From the NCBI RefSeq assembly GCF_000688255.1, contig NZ_JHYS01000012.1, positions 1-64,000 of the forward strand: 64,000 nt of DNA, read 5' to 3'. The notes beneath the pieces are model-generated. The model ran no database searches, was not told the DNA's origin, and saw only the letters and a program-made list of their open reading frames with translations. Source of the DNA: Simplicispira psychrophila DSM 11588. GTDB lineage: Bacteria; Pseudomonadota; Gammaproteobacteria; Burkholderiales; Burkholderiaceae_C. Positions 54,153-62,520 of the stretch are shown here, piece after piece. The position numbers and the translations under genes were made by a program. The first letter of the stretch is position 1. Every line of letters starts with the position of its first letter.

Positions 54153-55638
54153 CACGCTCAACTTCAGCCAGCGCATCCATGTCCAGTCGCTGCCCCGGGC
54201 GGCCCGAGAGCAATCCTTCCTGCAAGGGAAGCATGTCGCCGAGGTGGATGCCGTTGTCATCAATCTTGAACAGGCGCAGAGCGTTGGAGTGCGCGCTGGC
54301 ACGGACCTTGACCACCGCCATCACACGTTGCAGGCGGCTCTCTACCTCCACGTAGCGCTGCACGATGATGGCATCGGTCAGAAAGGCGGTGTCGTAGGGG
54401 CTGAAGCTCAGCTCGCTGAAGCGATCCTCCAGTTCCGAAATCATCAACACCGTGACGCCGGTACTCGCCAGCGCCCACAACATGCGCGACAGGGATTCGC
54501 GAAAGCCCTCGCGAAAGGTGGGCGCCAGCGCGAGTTCGAAGCCCGACAGCGAATCGATCACGACGCGGCTGGCTTTGAGCCGGTGGATCTCGGCGACCAG
54601 CAGGGAGGCGATCTCATCGACGGAAAGATCGGGGGCGCTGGTATCGATCATGCCAATGCGATCGCTGGCAATCAGGCCTGCCACCACCGGACCGCGCGCA
54701 TTCGCCGCGCGCTGCTCGAACGCGGCGATCACCCCGGTTTCGCCCAGGCGCGCGCCTTCCAGCAAGAAGGCCGACGCCAGCAGACTCTTGCCCGAGCCGG
54801 AAGGCCCCGAGACCAGCAGCGAATAGCCGCGCGGCAGGCCGCCGCCCATCATCGCGTCCAGCCCGGGGACACCTGTCCCCAGCCGTGTGCCTGGTGATGC
54901 CGCCAACCCGACGTCCGCCGCAAAGGCCGGCACCAGGGCGGAGGGCGCAAACATGCGGATACCGCTGTTACTCATGCGAAAGGTGTGCAACCCCGGCAAG
55001 GTGGGTTGGCCGCGCATCTTCATGACCTCCATCTTGCGCACAATCGAGTTGCCCAGCACGCTCTGGCGCAGCCAGATCACCCCGTCAGCGATCGTGAAAA
55101 CAGGGTTGTGTTCGGTTTCGGATGGGTGCTCTCCCAGCAGGAACGTGGTGGCCTGCCAACTCGTCATCAGCACGCCGAGGTTCTGGATGAAGCGCTGCAC
55201 GCCCTCATAAGAAGCATCACCGCCCTGGCCCGCCAGCAGCACCGAGCGGAACGAATCGATGAAGACCAAGCCCGGGCCGCTGGCCTCGACCTCCTTGACG
55301 ATGCGCTGGAGCACCGAGTCGAGGACGCCGGAGGCGGTGTCGTCTGCCAGGTTGACGAAACGAATGCATTGGTTGAGCTTGTCGAAATCGAAGAATTTGA
55401 ACTGCTGCTGGTAGCGCAGCATCTTGATGGGGGGCTCACCGAGCCCCGTGAAATACAGCGCCGGACGCTCCGGGCTCGCCAGCGCAAACATGATCTGGTG
55501 CGCCAGCGTGGTCTTGCCACTGCCGGGCTGTCCGGCAATGAGATTGAACGAAAATTCCGGCAGCCCGCCGCCAAGGACTTCGTCCAGGCCCGGGACGCCG
55601 GTCTGTAGTTGATGGATGATCGCTCTGTCGTGGGTCAT
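54145..55638 (-). CDS. KaiC-like double-domain ATPase
   Basis: A 497-residue protein with two RecA-like KaiC domains, each starting TGVPGLD. Domain 1 has Walker A AGQPGSGKTTLAHQIM; domain 2 has SGPSGSGKSLLASAFL. Walker B-type strands are GLVFIDSFRSVLLAG and RVVIDSLSGFELALA. The paired catalytic glutamates seen in clock KaiC are altered: domain 1 reads TGLGEPP, domain 2 reads AAFEQRA, so kinase or ATPase behaviour may differ. No kaiA or kaiB is present. It is flanked in the operon by an unknown protein and a diguanylate cyclase. Start ATG 55638 overlaps the upstream stop as ATGA. Confidence 0.88.
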   Translation of the reverse strand: MTHDRAIIHQLQTGVPGLDEVLGGGLPEFSFNLIAGQPGSGKTTLAHQIMFALASPERPALYFTGLGEPPIKMLRYQQQFKFFDFDKLNQCIRFVNLADDTASGVLDSVLQRIVKEVEASGPGLVFIDSFRSVLLAGQGGDASYEGVQRFIQNLGVLMTSWQATTFLLGEHPSETEHNPVFTIADGVIWLRQSVLGNSIVRKMEVMKMRGQPTLPGLHTFRMSNSGIRMFAPSALVPAFAADVGLAASPGTRLGTGVPGLDAMMGGGLPRGYSLLVSGPSGSGKSLLASAFLLEGARLGETGVIAAFEQRAANARGPVVAGLIASDRIGMIDTSAPDLSVDEIASLLVAEIHRLKASRVVIDSLSGFELALAPTFREGFRESLSRMLWALASTGVTVLMISELEDRFSELSFSPYDTAFLTDAIIVQRYVEVESRLQRVMAVVKVRASAHSNALRLFKIDDNGIHLGDMLPLQEGLLSGRPGQRLDMDALAEVERDA

Positions 55639-56144
55639 GAAGGGTCGCCCTGTGTGGGGGTGTGGAGGGTGGGACGCAGCCAGACCGGCTGGAGCAGCTT
55701 CTGCGAAAGTGCTTCGCCGAGGAGTCTGGCCAATAGGTCGCAAAAGGTTTTCAGCAGCCAGCCATGGGCGGCCAGCACCAGGGACGGCTCGCGTTGTGCC
55801 AGAACTGCGCGCAACACATCAAAGTCGCTGGCCGAAGTGGCACCGGGGTGCACTTCCTCCAGCCACGGGTATTGGGCCCGAGCAAGATGCAGGCTGCGCC
55901 TGAAAAGAGCGGACACACCCTGCTGGCCAAAAACAGGCGACAAAACCCTGGCGACACGCTGCCAGGTCGTGACAGCCAGATCGGCCAAGTGGCCGGCATC
56001 CACACCCTCGTCCACCAGCCGTGCCAGATGGACTTGCATGCCTTCCAGCCCGATGCGCGTGACCAGCGCGCTGATGCGCCGCTCACCCGCCAAGAAGGGT
56101 TGAATTTCTTGCGGACTGCGTATATGGGAAATCAGGTCAGCCAC
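55635..56144 (-). CDS. Conserved-looking hypothetical protein upstream of kaiC
   Basis: A protein of about 169 residues, helical, with no domain I recognise. Features include ISALVTRIGLEGMQVHLARL, ADLAVTTWQRVARVLSPVFG and LARLLGEALSQKLLQPVW. Its stop overlaps the kaiC-like start as ATGA, which supports it being real and translated with it. No ATG is available; I chose the GTG at 56144 (VADLISHIRS), and the frame stays open to a TTG at 56195. It may be a signal-receiving or regulatory partner of the ATPase (inference). Confidence 0.6.
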   Translation of the reverse strand: MADLISHIRSPQEIQPFLAGERRISALVTRIGLEGMQVHLARLVDEGVDAGHLADLAVTTWQRVARVLSPVFGQQGVSALFRRSLHLARAQYPWLEEVHPGATSASDFDVLRAVLAQREPSLVLAAHGWLLKTFCDLLARLLGEALSQKLLQPVWLRPTLHTPTQGDPS

Positions 56145-56263
56145 GCCGCACAGTAAACACCACGATGGCGCTCGTCCGTGCGATTGCGCACACAAGGCTG
56201 GTAACTATTTGCGCGGCACTTCTTGCTCTACCACCCCCTTTCTCTATACACGGACAAACACAT

Positions 56264-56290
56264 GGAACCTTTGTCCGCCGCGTTCGTTGA
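56264..56290 (+). promoter_or_regulatory. ECF-type promoter GGAAC-N16-CGTTGA of the sigma factor gene
   Basis: GGAAC at 56264-56268 and CGTTGA at 56285-56290, just before the ATG at 56305. The same arrangement occurs before the DnrO-like gene (57829-57855), supporting autoregulation by the ECF sigma factor. Confidence 0.65.
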
Positions 56291-56304
56291 CACTGGCAAC
56301 GACC

Positions 56305-56859
56305 ATGCGCGCCCTCCAACCTCTCGAAGAAGACGAATGCATCGCCCGCGCACAGCGGGGCGATATGGCGGCGTTTTCAGAGTTGGTGGCGCGCTACCAG
56401 GACCGCATTTATCGCTTTTTGGTGCGATTGACGCGCTCGCCCGACGATGCACTGGAGCTGACCCAGGAAACCTTCTTGAGCGCCTACCAAGCACTGGCAC
56501 GCTGGCGGCCCGAAGCGCGCTTTACCACTTGGTTGTTTCGCATTGCACGCAACCAAGCCTTTGACTGGCTGCGGCGCAACAAGCGGGTCGAGTTTGTCGC
56601 TTTGGGGGACGAACAGGATGTCGGGTTTGCCGACCCCGCACCCACACCGGATGTGACGCTGGAAAGCGTGCAGCGGTTGCGCCACCTCGAACGCGCGCTG
56701 GCGCGGCTGCCCCCCGAACACCGCGAAATCCTGCTGCTGCGGGAAATCGAGGCAATGTCTTACGAAGACATCGCTGAGGTGCTCGACATTCGCCTCGGTA
56801 CCGTGAAATCACGCATCGCCCGTGCCCGTGCTGGGCTGCTAGAAAAAATGCCGCGTTGA
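56305..56859 (+). CDS. ECF-family RNA polymerase sigma factor
   Basis: A 184-residue sigma-70 family protein with only regions 2 and 4. Region 2: FSELVARYQDRIYRFLVRLT and PDDALELTQETFLSAYQAL, with the -10-recognising RFTTWLFRIARNQAFDWLRR. Region 4: LARLPPEHREILLLREIEAM and SYEDIAEVLDIRLGTVKSRI. It starts the operon with its anti-sigma factor and a periplasmic sensor. The ATG at 56305 is the family start; the frame runs upstream to 56209 without family sequence. Confidence 0.92.
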   Translation: MRALQPLEEDECIARAQRGDMAAFSELVARYQDRIYRFLVRLTRSPDDALELTQETFLSAYQALARWRPEARFTTWLFRIARNQAFDWLRRNKRVEFVALGDEQDVGFADPAPTPDVTLESVQRLRHLERALARLPPEHREILLLREIEAMSYEDIAEVLDIRLGTVKSRIARARAGLLEKMPR

Positions 56860-56873
56860 TAGGAGGAAACCCC

Positions 56874-57326
56874 ATGACTTGCCCCCGACACGATGAACTG
56901 TCCGCCTATACCGATCAGGCGATGAAGCCGGGCGAACGCGCCCGCTTTCAGCAGCACTTGCAGACTTGCCCGCGCTGCCAGCAGCAACTTGCAGATTTGC
57001 AGGCACTGCAACAAAGCCTGCGCGCCTTGCCGTCACCCACCTTGGGTTTCGACCTGGCCTCCCGTCTGGAAGATCGGCTGCAGCGCCCGCCACCACAACC
57101 ACAGCGCCGCTGGTCGGCGCTGTGGGGCGGGGGCGGCTGGATGCCCACCGGGCTGACCGCCGGTTTGGCGCTGGTTTCGGGCGTTTGGCTTGGCGGCCTG
57201 CTGCTCGGTGGCGGCACCACGGCGGTCACTCGCCCCGTCACCATGGTGCGCGTATTCGACCCGGTGCCACCGGGCGGACTGTGCGCCGCCGTCGAAATTT
57301 GCCGCCTGTCGAAAGGAAGGCCATGA
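56874..57326 (+). CDS. Anti-sigma factor with zinc-finger (zf-HC2) domain
   Basis: A 150-residue membrane protein. The cytoplasmic N-terminus carries the zinc anti-sigma motif (HDELSAYTDQAM with HLQTCPRCQQQL, i.e. H..CxxC). A single membrane helix lies near residues 92-113 (TGLTAGLALVSGVWLGGLLL), followed by a short periplasmic tail. It should hold the ECF sigma factor at the membrane until a signal arrives. GGAGGAAAC upstream is a strong ribosome-binding site. Its stop overlaps the next gene as ATGA. Confidence 0.9.
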   Translation: MTCPRHDELSAYTDQAMKPGERARFQQHLQTCPRCQQQLADLQALQQSLRALPSPTLGFDLASRLEDRLQRPPPQPQRRWSALWGGGGWMPTGLTAGLALVSGVWLGGLLLGGGTTAVTRPVTMVRVFDPVPPGGLCAAVEICRLSKGRP

Positions 57327-57796
57327 GCCGCACCGTCTGGATCCGCTACCTGCTGGTCGCCTCCTTGGCTTTGAATCTGGGCATCATCACCGCCCTCGCC
57401 ATGCGCCCAGCACCACCCCGACCGGCAGATATGGCCGCGCAGCCGGCCCACCTAAATTTGCAGGACTACCTGCAACTGACCGCCGAACAGCGCACCCAAT
57501 GGCAGCAGCTGGAGCCGAAATTTCTACAGGCATTGACCACCAACTGGCAAGACATCCAACAGCGTCGCGAGGCCTTGGTGCGGCATATTTTTGCCGCCAC
57601 GCCAGACCGTGCCGCTATCGATGCCGAACAAGCGGCGATTGCCGGCCTGCAAGGCGCACAACAACAGCGCGTGATTGCACAGTTGCTGGCCGAGCGTCAG
57701 CTACTGGACGACTCACAGCGCCAGCGCCTGATGGACTTGCTGCTGAGCCGCTACGCCCAAGAAACCACAGAAGAAGAGCTGCTGCACCGCGATTGA
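57323..57796 (+). CDS. Periplasmic heavy-metal-sensor-like protein (CnrX/CpxP type)
   Basis: A 157-residue protein anchored by an N-terminal helix (YLLVASLALNLGIITALAMR) with a periplasmic four-helix hook domain (LQLTAEQRTQWQQLEPKFLQ; FAATPDRAAIDAEQAAIAGL; RQLLDDSQRQRLMDLLLSR). This fits the metal-resistance sensor family PF13801, in which CnrX tunes the CnrY anti-sigma factor. Few His or Met metal ligands are visible, so the signal may not be a metal. It overlaps the anti-sigma gene by four bases. Confidence 0.82.
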   Translation: MSRTVWIRYLLVASLALNLGIITALAMRPAPPRPADMAAQPAHLNLQDYLQLTAEQRTQWQQLEPKFLQALTTNWQDIQQRREALVRHIFAATPDRAAIDAEQAAIAGLQGAQQQRVIAQLLAERQLLDDSQRQRLMDLLLSRYAQETTEEELLHRD

Positions 57797-57828
57797 TTGC
57801 GCGGGCAAAAACCAACGCAAAAAAACAG

Positions 57829-57855
57829 GGAACATTTCAAGCGACGGTTCGTTGA
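57829..57855 (+). promoter_or_regulatory. ECF-type promoter GGAAC-N16-CGTTGA of the DnrO-like gene
   Basis: GGAAC at 57829-57833, 16 bases, CGTTGA at 57850-57855. Elements and spacing are identical to those before the ECF sigma gene, and the -10 is preceded by the same GTT. Confidence 0.65.
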
Positions 57856-57918
57856 AGACAACAAGGCCGCCGCAACCAAGCGGCCCTCAACTCGTTCAAC
57901 CTCTACTGGAGTCGTTTC

Positions 57919-58398
57919 ATGCAATCACCCCTTGCCCTGCTGCTGGCCTTGGCCCTGTCCTCCCCCTTGGCCGCACTGGCCGCTGCCGACGCCCATGGCC
58001 ACAGCCAAGCTGCCCCCCACAAGTTGGAGCTCAACGCCGGCAAGAAGTGGGGCACCGACGACGCGCTGCGCCAAGCCATGTCAACCATCCACACCTCGGT
58101 CCAGCAGACGCTGCCAGCAGCCCATTCAGGCAAGGCGACCGTCGCCGACTACGACGCCTTCGGCAAGGGCGTCACGGCGCAAATTACCTACATCGTAGAA
58201 AACTGCAAACTCGACCCAAAGGCTGATGAACAGCTGCACATCATCGTGGCGAACCTGATGAACGGCGCGGAAGCCGCCGAGGGTAAGCACGGCGAGCAGA
58301 AACGCGCGGCGGGTGTAGTGGAAGTCGCCCAGGCCGCGAATGCCTACGGCAAGCACTTCGACCATGCCGGCTGGAAATCCATCAAGCTGCCGCATTAA
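57919..58398 (+). CDS. DnrO-like exported helical protein
   Basis: A 159-residue protein with a signal peptide (LALLLALALSSPLAALAAAD) and a His-rich start of the mature chain (AHGHSQAAPH). The body is helical (KKWGTDDALRQAMSTIHTSV; NCKLDPKADEQLHIIVANLM; AYGKHFDHAGWKSIKLPH). It resembles a four-helix family sometimes called DnrO, known from denitrification gene neighbourhoods. There is no CxxCH heme motif, but a single Cys and several His could bind metal. It has its own ECF-type promoter. Its stop overlaps the convergent apbE stop. Confidence 0.75.
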   Translation: MQSPLALLLALALSSPLAALAAADAHGHSQAAPHKLELNAGKKWGTDDALRQAMSTIHTSVQQTLPAAHSGKATVADYDAFGKGVTAQITYIVENCKLDPKADEQLHIIVANLMNGAEAAEGKHGEQKRAAGVVEVAQAANAYGKHFDHAGWKSIKLPH

Positions 58399-59387
58399 GG
58401 GACAAAGGTTGGGGTGGAGCGAAACCGCCCCAGCCCCATCTCCACCAGTCCGTGTGGACGGCGCAGCAGAAACAGCACTTCCAGCCCCATCCGCTGCGCT
58501 AGTCCCAAGCCTTCGCCGGGGCCGGCCACCAACAGCGCGGTGGCCCAGGCGTCGGCGTGCATACAACTGCGCGCCAGCACCGTGACCGAGGCCACGCCGT
58601 TGTTGACTGGCGCAGCGCGGCGGGCGTCCATGCTGTGCGCCAAGCGCGCATCACCCACTTTCAGATAACGCCGGTAATCGCCCGAGGTGGCCACGGCCAC
58701 ATCCTGCAGTTCGATGACCCCATGCACCGCGCGCTGCCCCGATTGCGGTGACTCCAGCGCCACCGCCCAAGGCGCACCACTGGCTTGACTGCCCACGGCG
58801 CGCAGCTCACCATCGAGCGCCAGCAGCGCATGGCGCACACCGTGCTGCTGCAATACGGTTGCCATGCGGTCTACCGCGTAACCCTTGGCAATGCCGCACA
58901 GGTCCAGTTGCACAGGGTGGTGCTTGCGGGCACGGCCACCGGGAAGGTCAAGTTCCAAGCATTCAGATGTCGTGCGCGGCACAGCGTGGCGCGCGGTGTG
59001 GATAGCCGCCGCATCCGGCGCATCACGCAGCGCACCAAAGCCCCAGGCATCGACCAGCGCGCCGACACCCGGATCAAACGCGCCCGCGCTCAGGCGGTGA
59101 ATCTCCAGCGCGCAGGCCAGCACCTCCAGTATTTCAGCGGGCAAATCCACCCTAGCGTCCACCGGCGCGCAGTTCAGGCGCATCAGGTCGCTGTCGGACT
59201 TCCACGGTGACATTTGCTGATCCACCTGCGCCACCGCAGCGGCAAGCGCTTGCTGCAGGGCCACCACATCCATGTTGGCGTCAGCGTCCACACTGGCAGA
59301 CCAGCGCGTGCCCATGGTCGGGCCATGCAGGGTCGTGCGCTGGCCAGATACGGCGGGCGCAGCGGCTTCAGAAAACGTCTTCGGCAT
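58395..59387 (-). CDS. apbE: FAD:protein FMN transferase (ApbE)
   Basis: A 330-residue enzyme that attaches FMN from FAD to Ser/Thr of target proteins using magnesium. Family blocks are visible: LHGPTMGTRWSASVD, SAGAFDPGVGALVDAWGFG, LDLCGIAKGYAVDRMA, VATSGDYRRYLKVGDARLAH and VLARSCMHADAWATALLVAG. It lacks a signal peptide or lipobox, unlike most ApbE, and its start is only 20 bases inside the upstream gene, leaving little room for one. It ends the redox operon that also encodes a likely flavinylation target. Confidence 0.92.
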   Translation of the reverse strand: MPKTFSEAAAPAVSGQRTTLHGPTMGTRWSASVDADANMDVVALQQALAAAVAQVDQQMSPWKSDSDLMRLNCAPVDARVDLPAEILEVLACALEIHRLSAGAFDPGVGALVDAWGFGALRDAPDAAAIHTARHAVPRTTSECLELDLPGGRARKHHPVQLDLCGIAKGYAVDRMATVLQQHGVRHALLALDGELRAVGSQASGAPWAVALESPQSGQRAVHGVIELQDVAVATSGDYRRYLKVGDARLAHSMDARRAAPVNNGVASVTVLARSCMHADAWATALLVAGPGEGLGLAQRMGLEVLFLLRRPHGLVEMGLGRFRSTPTFVP

Positions 59388-61575
59388 AGCGCTCCTTGGC
59401 TTTCAGCTGCGACACGCTTAAGCACAGCGGCGCAAGGAGGGTATCCAGCGTTTCAGCCACGTCGTGCGCCATGGCGCGGCTGCCGCAGACGCGCACGATG
59501 GCCCCCTGCGCCAACAGGTCGCGCACACGCTCGGCGTCGCGGCGCAAGGCGTCCTGCACATAACCACCACCGTCGGGCACGCGCGAGAACGCTGTCTGCA
59601 CCTTGGCCAAGCGTCCTTCGCCTAGCCATTGCTGGATTTCGGTGCCAAAGTAGAAATCCTGCGCCGGATCGCGTCCACCAAAGTACAGGTGCATGGGGGT
59701 GTGCTTATCGTTGCGACGAATGAATCCAGCCAGCGGCGCCACGCCGGTGCCAGCCCCGATCAGCAGTACCGGCCGGCGCGTGCGTGGCAGCGCAAAACCG
59801 GGGTTGGAGCGGATAAAGGCCGCCATGGAGTGGCCCGGCTGCAAGCCCAGCAGGTGCGTCGAGCACAGGCCGCCGGGCATCTGGCGCACGCAGATTTCTA
59901 GAAAACCGTCTGCCCAGCCCGACGCCAGCGAGTAGAAGCGCGGCACGGCCGATCCCGGCGGCACGATGCCGACCAAGTCGCCCGCCGCAAAGTGCGCCAG
60001 ACCGTGCCTGCCGCCGTCTTGGGCGGGCCACGCAAAGCGCAGGATGGCGGTGGGCTCTCCGGTGCTCCCTGGGTAGTCCTGGCGCGCCACCAGCGTGAGC
60101 GCGGTGGTGGGCGGCATGCGCGGCACATAGTCCAGCACCACGGGCTCGCCCAACGCCTGCGCCAGCGTCCTGCCCCAACGTGCAAACTGCTGGCTCGACT
60201 GCTGGTGGATGCATTCCAGCGGCAACAGCGCAGGCCAACCCTGTGCCCGCAGCGTGGTCTCCAGCGCCTCGGCAAAAGCGCAGAAGGCCGGAAACTGCCG
60301 GTCGCCAAAGCCCAGCACCGTCACCGGTACCGCGCTGGCGCTGAGTTGGGCGATGCGCTCCAGCGCATGGCTAGCGTGGGCCGGGGCTTGGCCTTCACCA
60401 TAGGTGGCGGCCAGCACAAACACCTGTCGCGTAGTGGCCGTGGTCTGAAACTGCTCCAGCGCCCCGGTGTAGACACGGTGGCCGTTGTGGCCCAGCGCGT
60501 CGTGCAGCGCTTGGGCAAAGCCCCAGGTACTACCGCCTTCACTGGCAACAAAAATCAGCACGTCGGCCTGCGCCAGCGGGCTGTTGCCGGTGATGTGCGG
60601 CGCTTGGCCGCGGGTCTGCCACCAAATGGTGACGCCCGACAGCCAAAACAGCAGCACGCTGGCACCCACCAGCGCCAGCACCACGGCCCAGGGCCAAGCC
60701 GCTTCGCCGGTGTGCAGCACCCGCGCCCAGTCGTACACGCGCTGCGCCAAGGTGGCATCTTGCCAAGCCAGCGTCTGCCCCGAGTAGCGGTTGATCCAGC
60801 CCTCGCCTTGGCTGGTGGCAACTTTCCAAGTATCTTCAGGGTCTGTCGCGTCGGGAAAATTTAGCTTGTGCAAGTCCTGTGCGGACAAGTTTTGCAACAA
60901 AATCAACTGCGCAGCGGGCAGGGCAGGCAAGGCGGTCTGATTGGCGGCCACCACCGAAACCACCTCCGGTTCGGTTCCAGCGTCCAGCGCCACCAACCCC
61001 AAGGTGGTCGCGCTCATATACAGCGCCGTGATCGAGGTCAGGCACAACAGCGCCAACACCACCCGGCCCGTGACTACGTGGATGCGCTGCGCCAGCGACC
61101 CACGTACCCGCGCCGCCAGCCGGCTCCAGCCGCCCATGCGGCGCAGCAGCAAGACCAAAGCCGAGACGCAGATCAAAGCCATCGCCAGCGCAATGCCCGC
61201 CGCCGCCCAACGACCGGCGTCGTCCAACAGCAGTGAGCGGTGCAGATTCTTCACCCAGCGCGGCAGCGCCGAGGGCTGCCAAGCGCCCAGCACTTGGCCG
61301 TTGGCCGGGTCGACGTAAGACGCCTTCGCTTGGTCGCCATCGAAGCTGAACACCACGATGGCACCTGAGGGCAGGTGGCGGATTTCCTCGACAGTTGGCA
61401 CGGTGCGTGTCACGCGCTCCACCAGCGTGGCGACCGACAGACCGCCCGGCGCGGCAGGGGCCTGCCACGCCTGCTGCACCGGGTCGAATGCCAAGATAGC
61501 GCCGCTGATGCCCAGCACCAAGGCCAAAGTGCCCAGCGTCAGACCCAGCCAGCGGTGGATTGCTTTCCAGCCCAT
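59368..61575 (-). CDS. PepSY-transmembrane / flavodoxin / ferredoxin-reductase fusion protein
   Basis: A 735-residue membrane flavoprotein. Residues 1-330 form a PepSY-associated region with four membrane helices (WLGLTLGTLALVLGISGAIL; WAVVLALVGASVLLFWLSGV). Residues about 345-480 are a flavodoxin domain (LIFVASEGGSTWGFAQALHD; VLAATYGEGQAPAHASHALE). The rest is a FAD/NADPH reductase (FYSLASGW; VLLIGAGTGVAPLAGFIRR; YFGGRDPAQDFYFGTEIQQW). It should move electrons from NADPH across the membrane. AAGGA precedes the ATG at 61575. It overlaps apbE by 20 bases. Confidence 0.88.
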   Translation of the reverse strand: MGWKAIHRWLGLTLGTLALVLGISGAILAFDPVQQAWQAPAAPGGLSVATLVERVTRTVPTVEEIRHLPSGAIVVFSFDGDQAKASYVDPANGQVLGAWQPSALPRWVKNLHRSLLLDDAGRWAAAGIALAMALICVSALVLLLRRMGGWSRLAARVRGSLAQRIHVVTGRVVLALLCLTSITALYMSATTLGLVALDAGTEPEVVSVVAANQTALPALPAAQLILLQNLSAQDLHKLNFPDATDPEDTWKVATSQGEGWINRYSGQTLAWQDATLAQRVYDWARVLHTGEAAWPWAVVLALVGASVLLFWLSGVTIWWQTRGQAPHITGNSPLAQADVLIFVASEGGSTWGFAQALHDALGHNGHRVYTGALEQFQTTATTRQVFVLAATYGEGQAPAHASHALERIAQLSASAVPVTVLGFGDRQFPAFCAFAEALETTLRAQGWPALLPLECIHQQSSQQFARWGRTLAQALGEPVVLDYVPRMPPTTALTLVARQDYPGSTGEPTAILRFAWPAQDGGRHGLAHFAAGDLVGIVPPGSAVPRFYSLASGWADGFLEICVRQMPGGLCSTHLLGLQPGHSMAAFIRSNPGFALPRTRRPVLLIGAGTGVAPLAGFIRRNDKHTPMHLYFGGRDPAQDFYFGTEIQQWLGEGRLAKVQTAFSRVPDGGGYVQDALRRDAERVRDLLAQGAIVRVCGSRAMAHDVAETLDTLLAPLCLSVSQLKAKERYAEDVF

Positions 61576-61586
61576 GCGTGTGTCCT

Positions 61587-62063
61587 TTATGGCAGTTGGA
61601 AGGTCAGCGACTGGAGGTATTGCTTGCCAGCCTGTGGCTTACCAGCGTTGCCGGTGGTCAGCGGTACGCGGATTTCCGACGGGCTGTCACGCATATCTTC
61701 CACCGCGGCATCGAGGCGAATTTCGTAGCCAGCGTCAATCAGTGCATCGGCAATGTCGGCGGTCACCTTGAGCGTGCGTCCCGCGCCGACGCTGGCACCG
61801 GTCACGCCGGTCAGGCGCTTGGCGTCACCGCTGGAAAGCCGGTTCCAGTCCGACAGGTGCTTGTAGTACTTGGCCTTGCCGCCGGCCACCCACAGCGTGC
61901 CGGCATAGGCACCCTTGGCATCGGTGAGGTACGCGGCCACATAAGCGCCGTTGCCGCTGTAGCTTTTGAGTGGGATGCTCAAAGTGACTTGGCGGCTGTG
62001 CGCCAGTGCAGGAACGGCCAGCACGCAAGCGGCGGCCAGAGTGGTCAAAAGGGGTTTGGACAT
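61587..62063 (-). CDS. DUF2271 exported protein, likely flavinylation target
   Basis: A 158-residue protein with a signal peptide (LLTTLAAACVLAVPALAHS) and a beta-rich DUF2271 domain (VTLSIPLKSYSGNGAYVAAY; GTLWVAGGKAKYYKHLSDW). Residues 88-91 are TGAS, which fits the [ST]GA[ST] acceptor site of ApbE, with Ser91 the likely FMN carrier. DUF2271 genes often travel with apbE and PepSY genes. It sits directly upstream of the PepSY-flavodoxin gene. Covalent FMN would make it a periplasmic electron carrier (inference). GGAG precedes the ATG. Confidence 0.83.
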   Translation of the reverse strand: MSKPLLTTLAAACVLAVPALAHSRQVTLSIPLKSYSGNGAYVAAYLTDAKGAYAGTLWVAGGKAKYYKHLSDWNRLSSGDAKRLTGVTGASVGAGRTLKVTADIADALIDAGYEIRLDAAVEDMRDSPSEIRVPLTTGNAGKPQAGKQYLQSLTFQLP

Positions 62064-62091
62064 GGTGATGCTCCAGTGTGTGGGGAGAAAA

Positions 62092-62499
62092 TTACTCCAC
62101 CTGACCGCGCGGTGCGGTGCCAGGGGTGAACAGGGGCGCTGGCGCAGCGGCGCCGCTCGGTGGCTGCGGCGCAGCGTGCTCGCGATCCCGATCCCGGTCG
62201 CGCTCTTTGGAACGCTCGCGGTCGCGTTGCTTCATCTTCAACACCTTCAAGGTTTCCGGGTCGATCTTGGCTTTGAAGGCGCGGCCTTGGGCATCGGTGC
62301 CGCGAATCTCGTAGCAGCCGTCATCGATCTTCAGCCGCTGGATTTGCCAGCCCTCGCGGGCCGCCATTTGCCGCACCGCCTCGCGGGACTGCCAATGCTC
62401 CATCGGTGCCTTGCAATCGTCATCGGCAAAGGTCGGCAAAGTGGCCAGGCCCAGTGACAAAGCCAGCAAGCCACGGCGCAGGCAAGGAAGGTGATTCAT
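62092..62499 (-). CDS. PepSY-domain exported protein
   Basis: A 135-residue protein with a signal peptide (LLALSLGLATLPTFADDD) and a PepSY domain (SREAVRQMAAREGWQIQRLK; YEIRGTDAQGRAFKAKIDPE). The C-terminus has an Arg/Asp/Glu-rich RDRERSKERDRDRDRE stretch and a Pro/Ala tail. PepSY domains are thought to bind or inhibit partner proteins at the membrane. AAAAGGAG precedes the ATG. It lies between the ferric reductase and DUF2271 genes in one operon. Confidence 0.82.
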   Translation of the reverse strand: MNHLPCLRRGLLALSLGLATLPTFADDDCKAPMEHWQSREAVRQMAAREGWQIQRLKIDDGCYEIRGTDAQGRAFKAKIDPETLKVLKMKQRDRERSKERDRDRDREHAAPQPPSGAAAPAPLFTPGTAPRGQVE

Positions 62500-62520
62500 G
62501 GAAGGCTCCTTTTCAAAACA

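Noticed and set aside
54145-55638. Circadian clock interpretation of the KaiC-like gene
   Set aside because: No kaiA or kaiB is adjacent and the catalytic glutamate pairs are changed, so a clock cannot be claimed.
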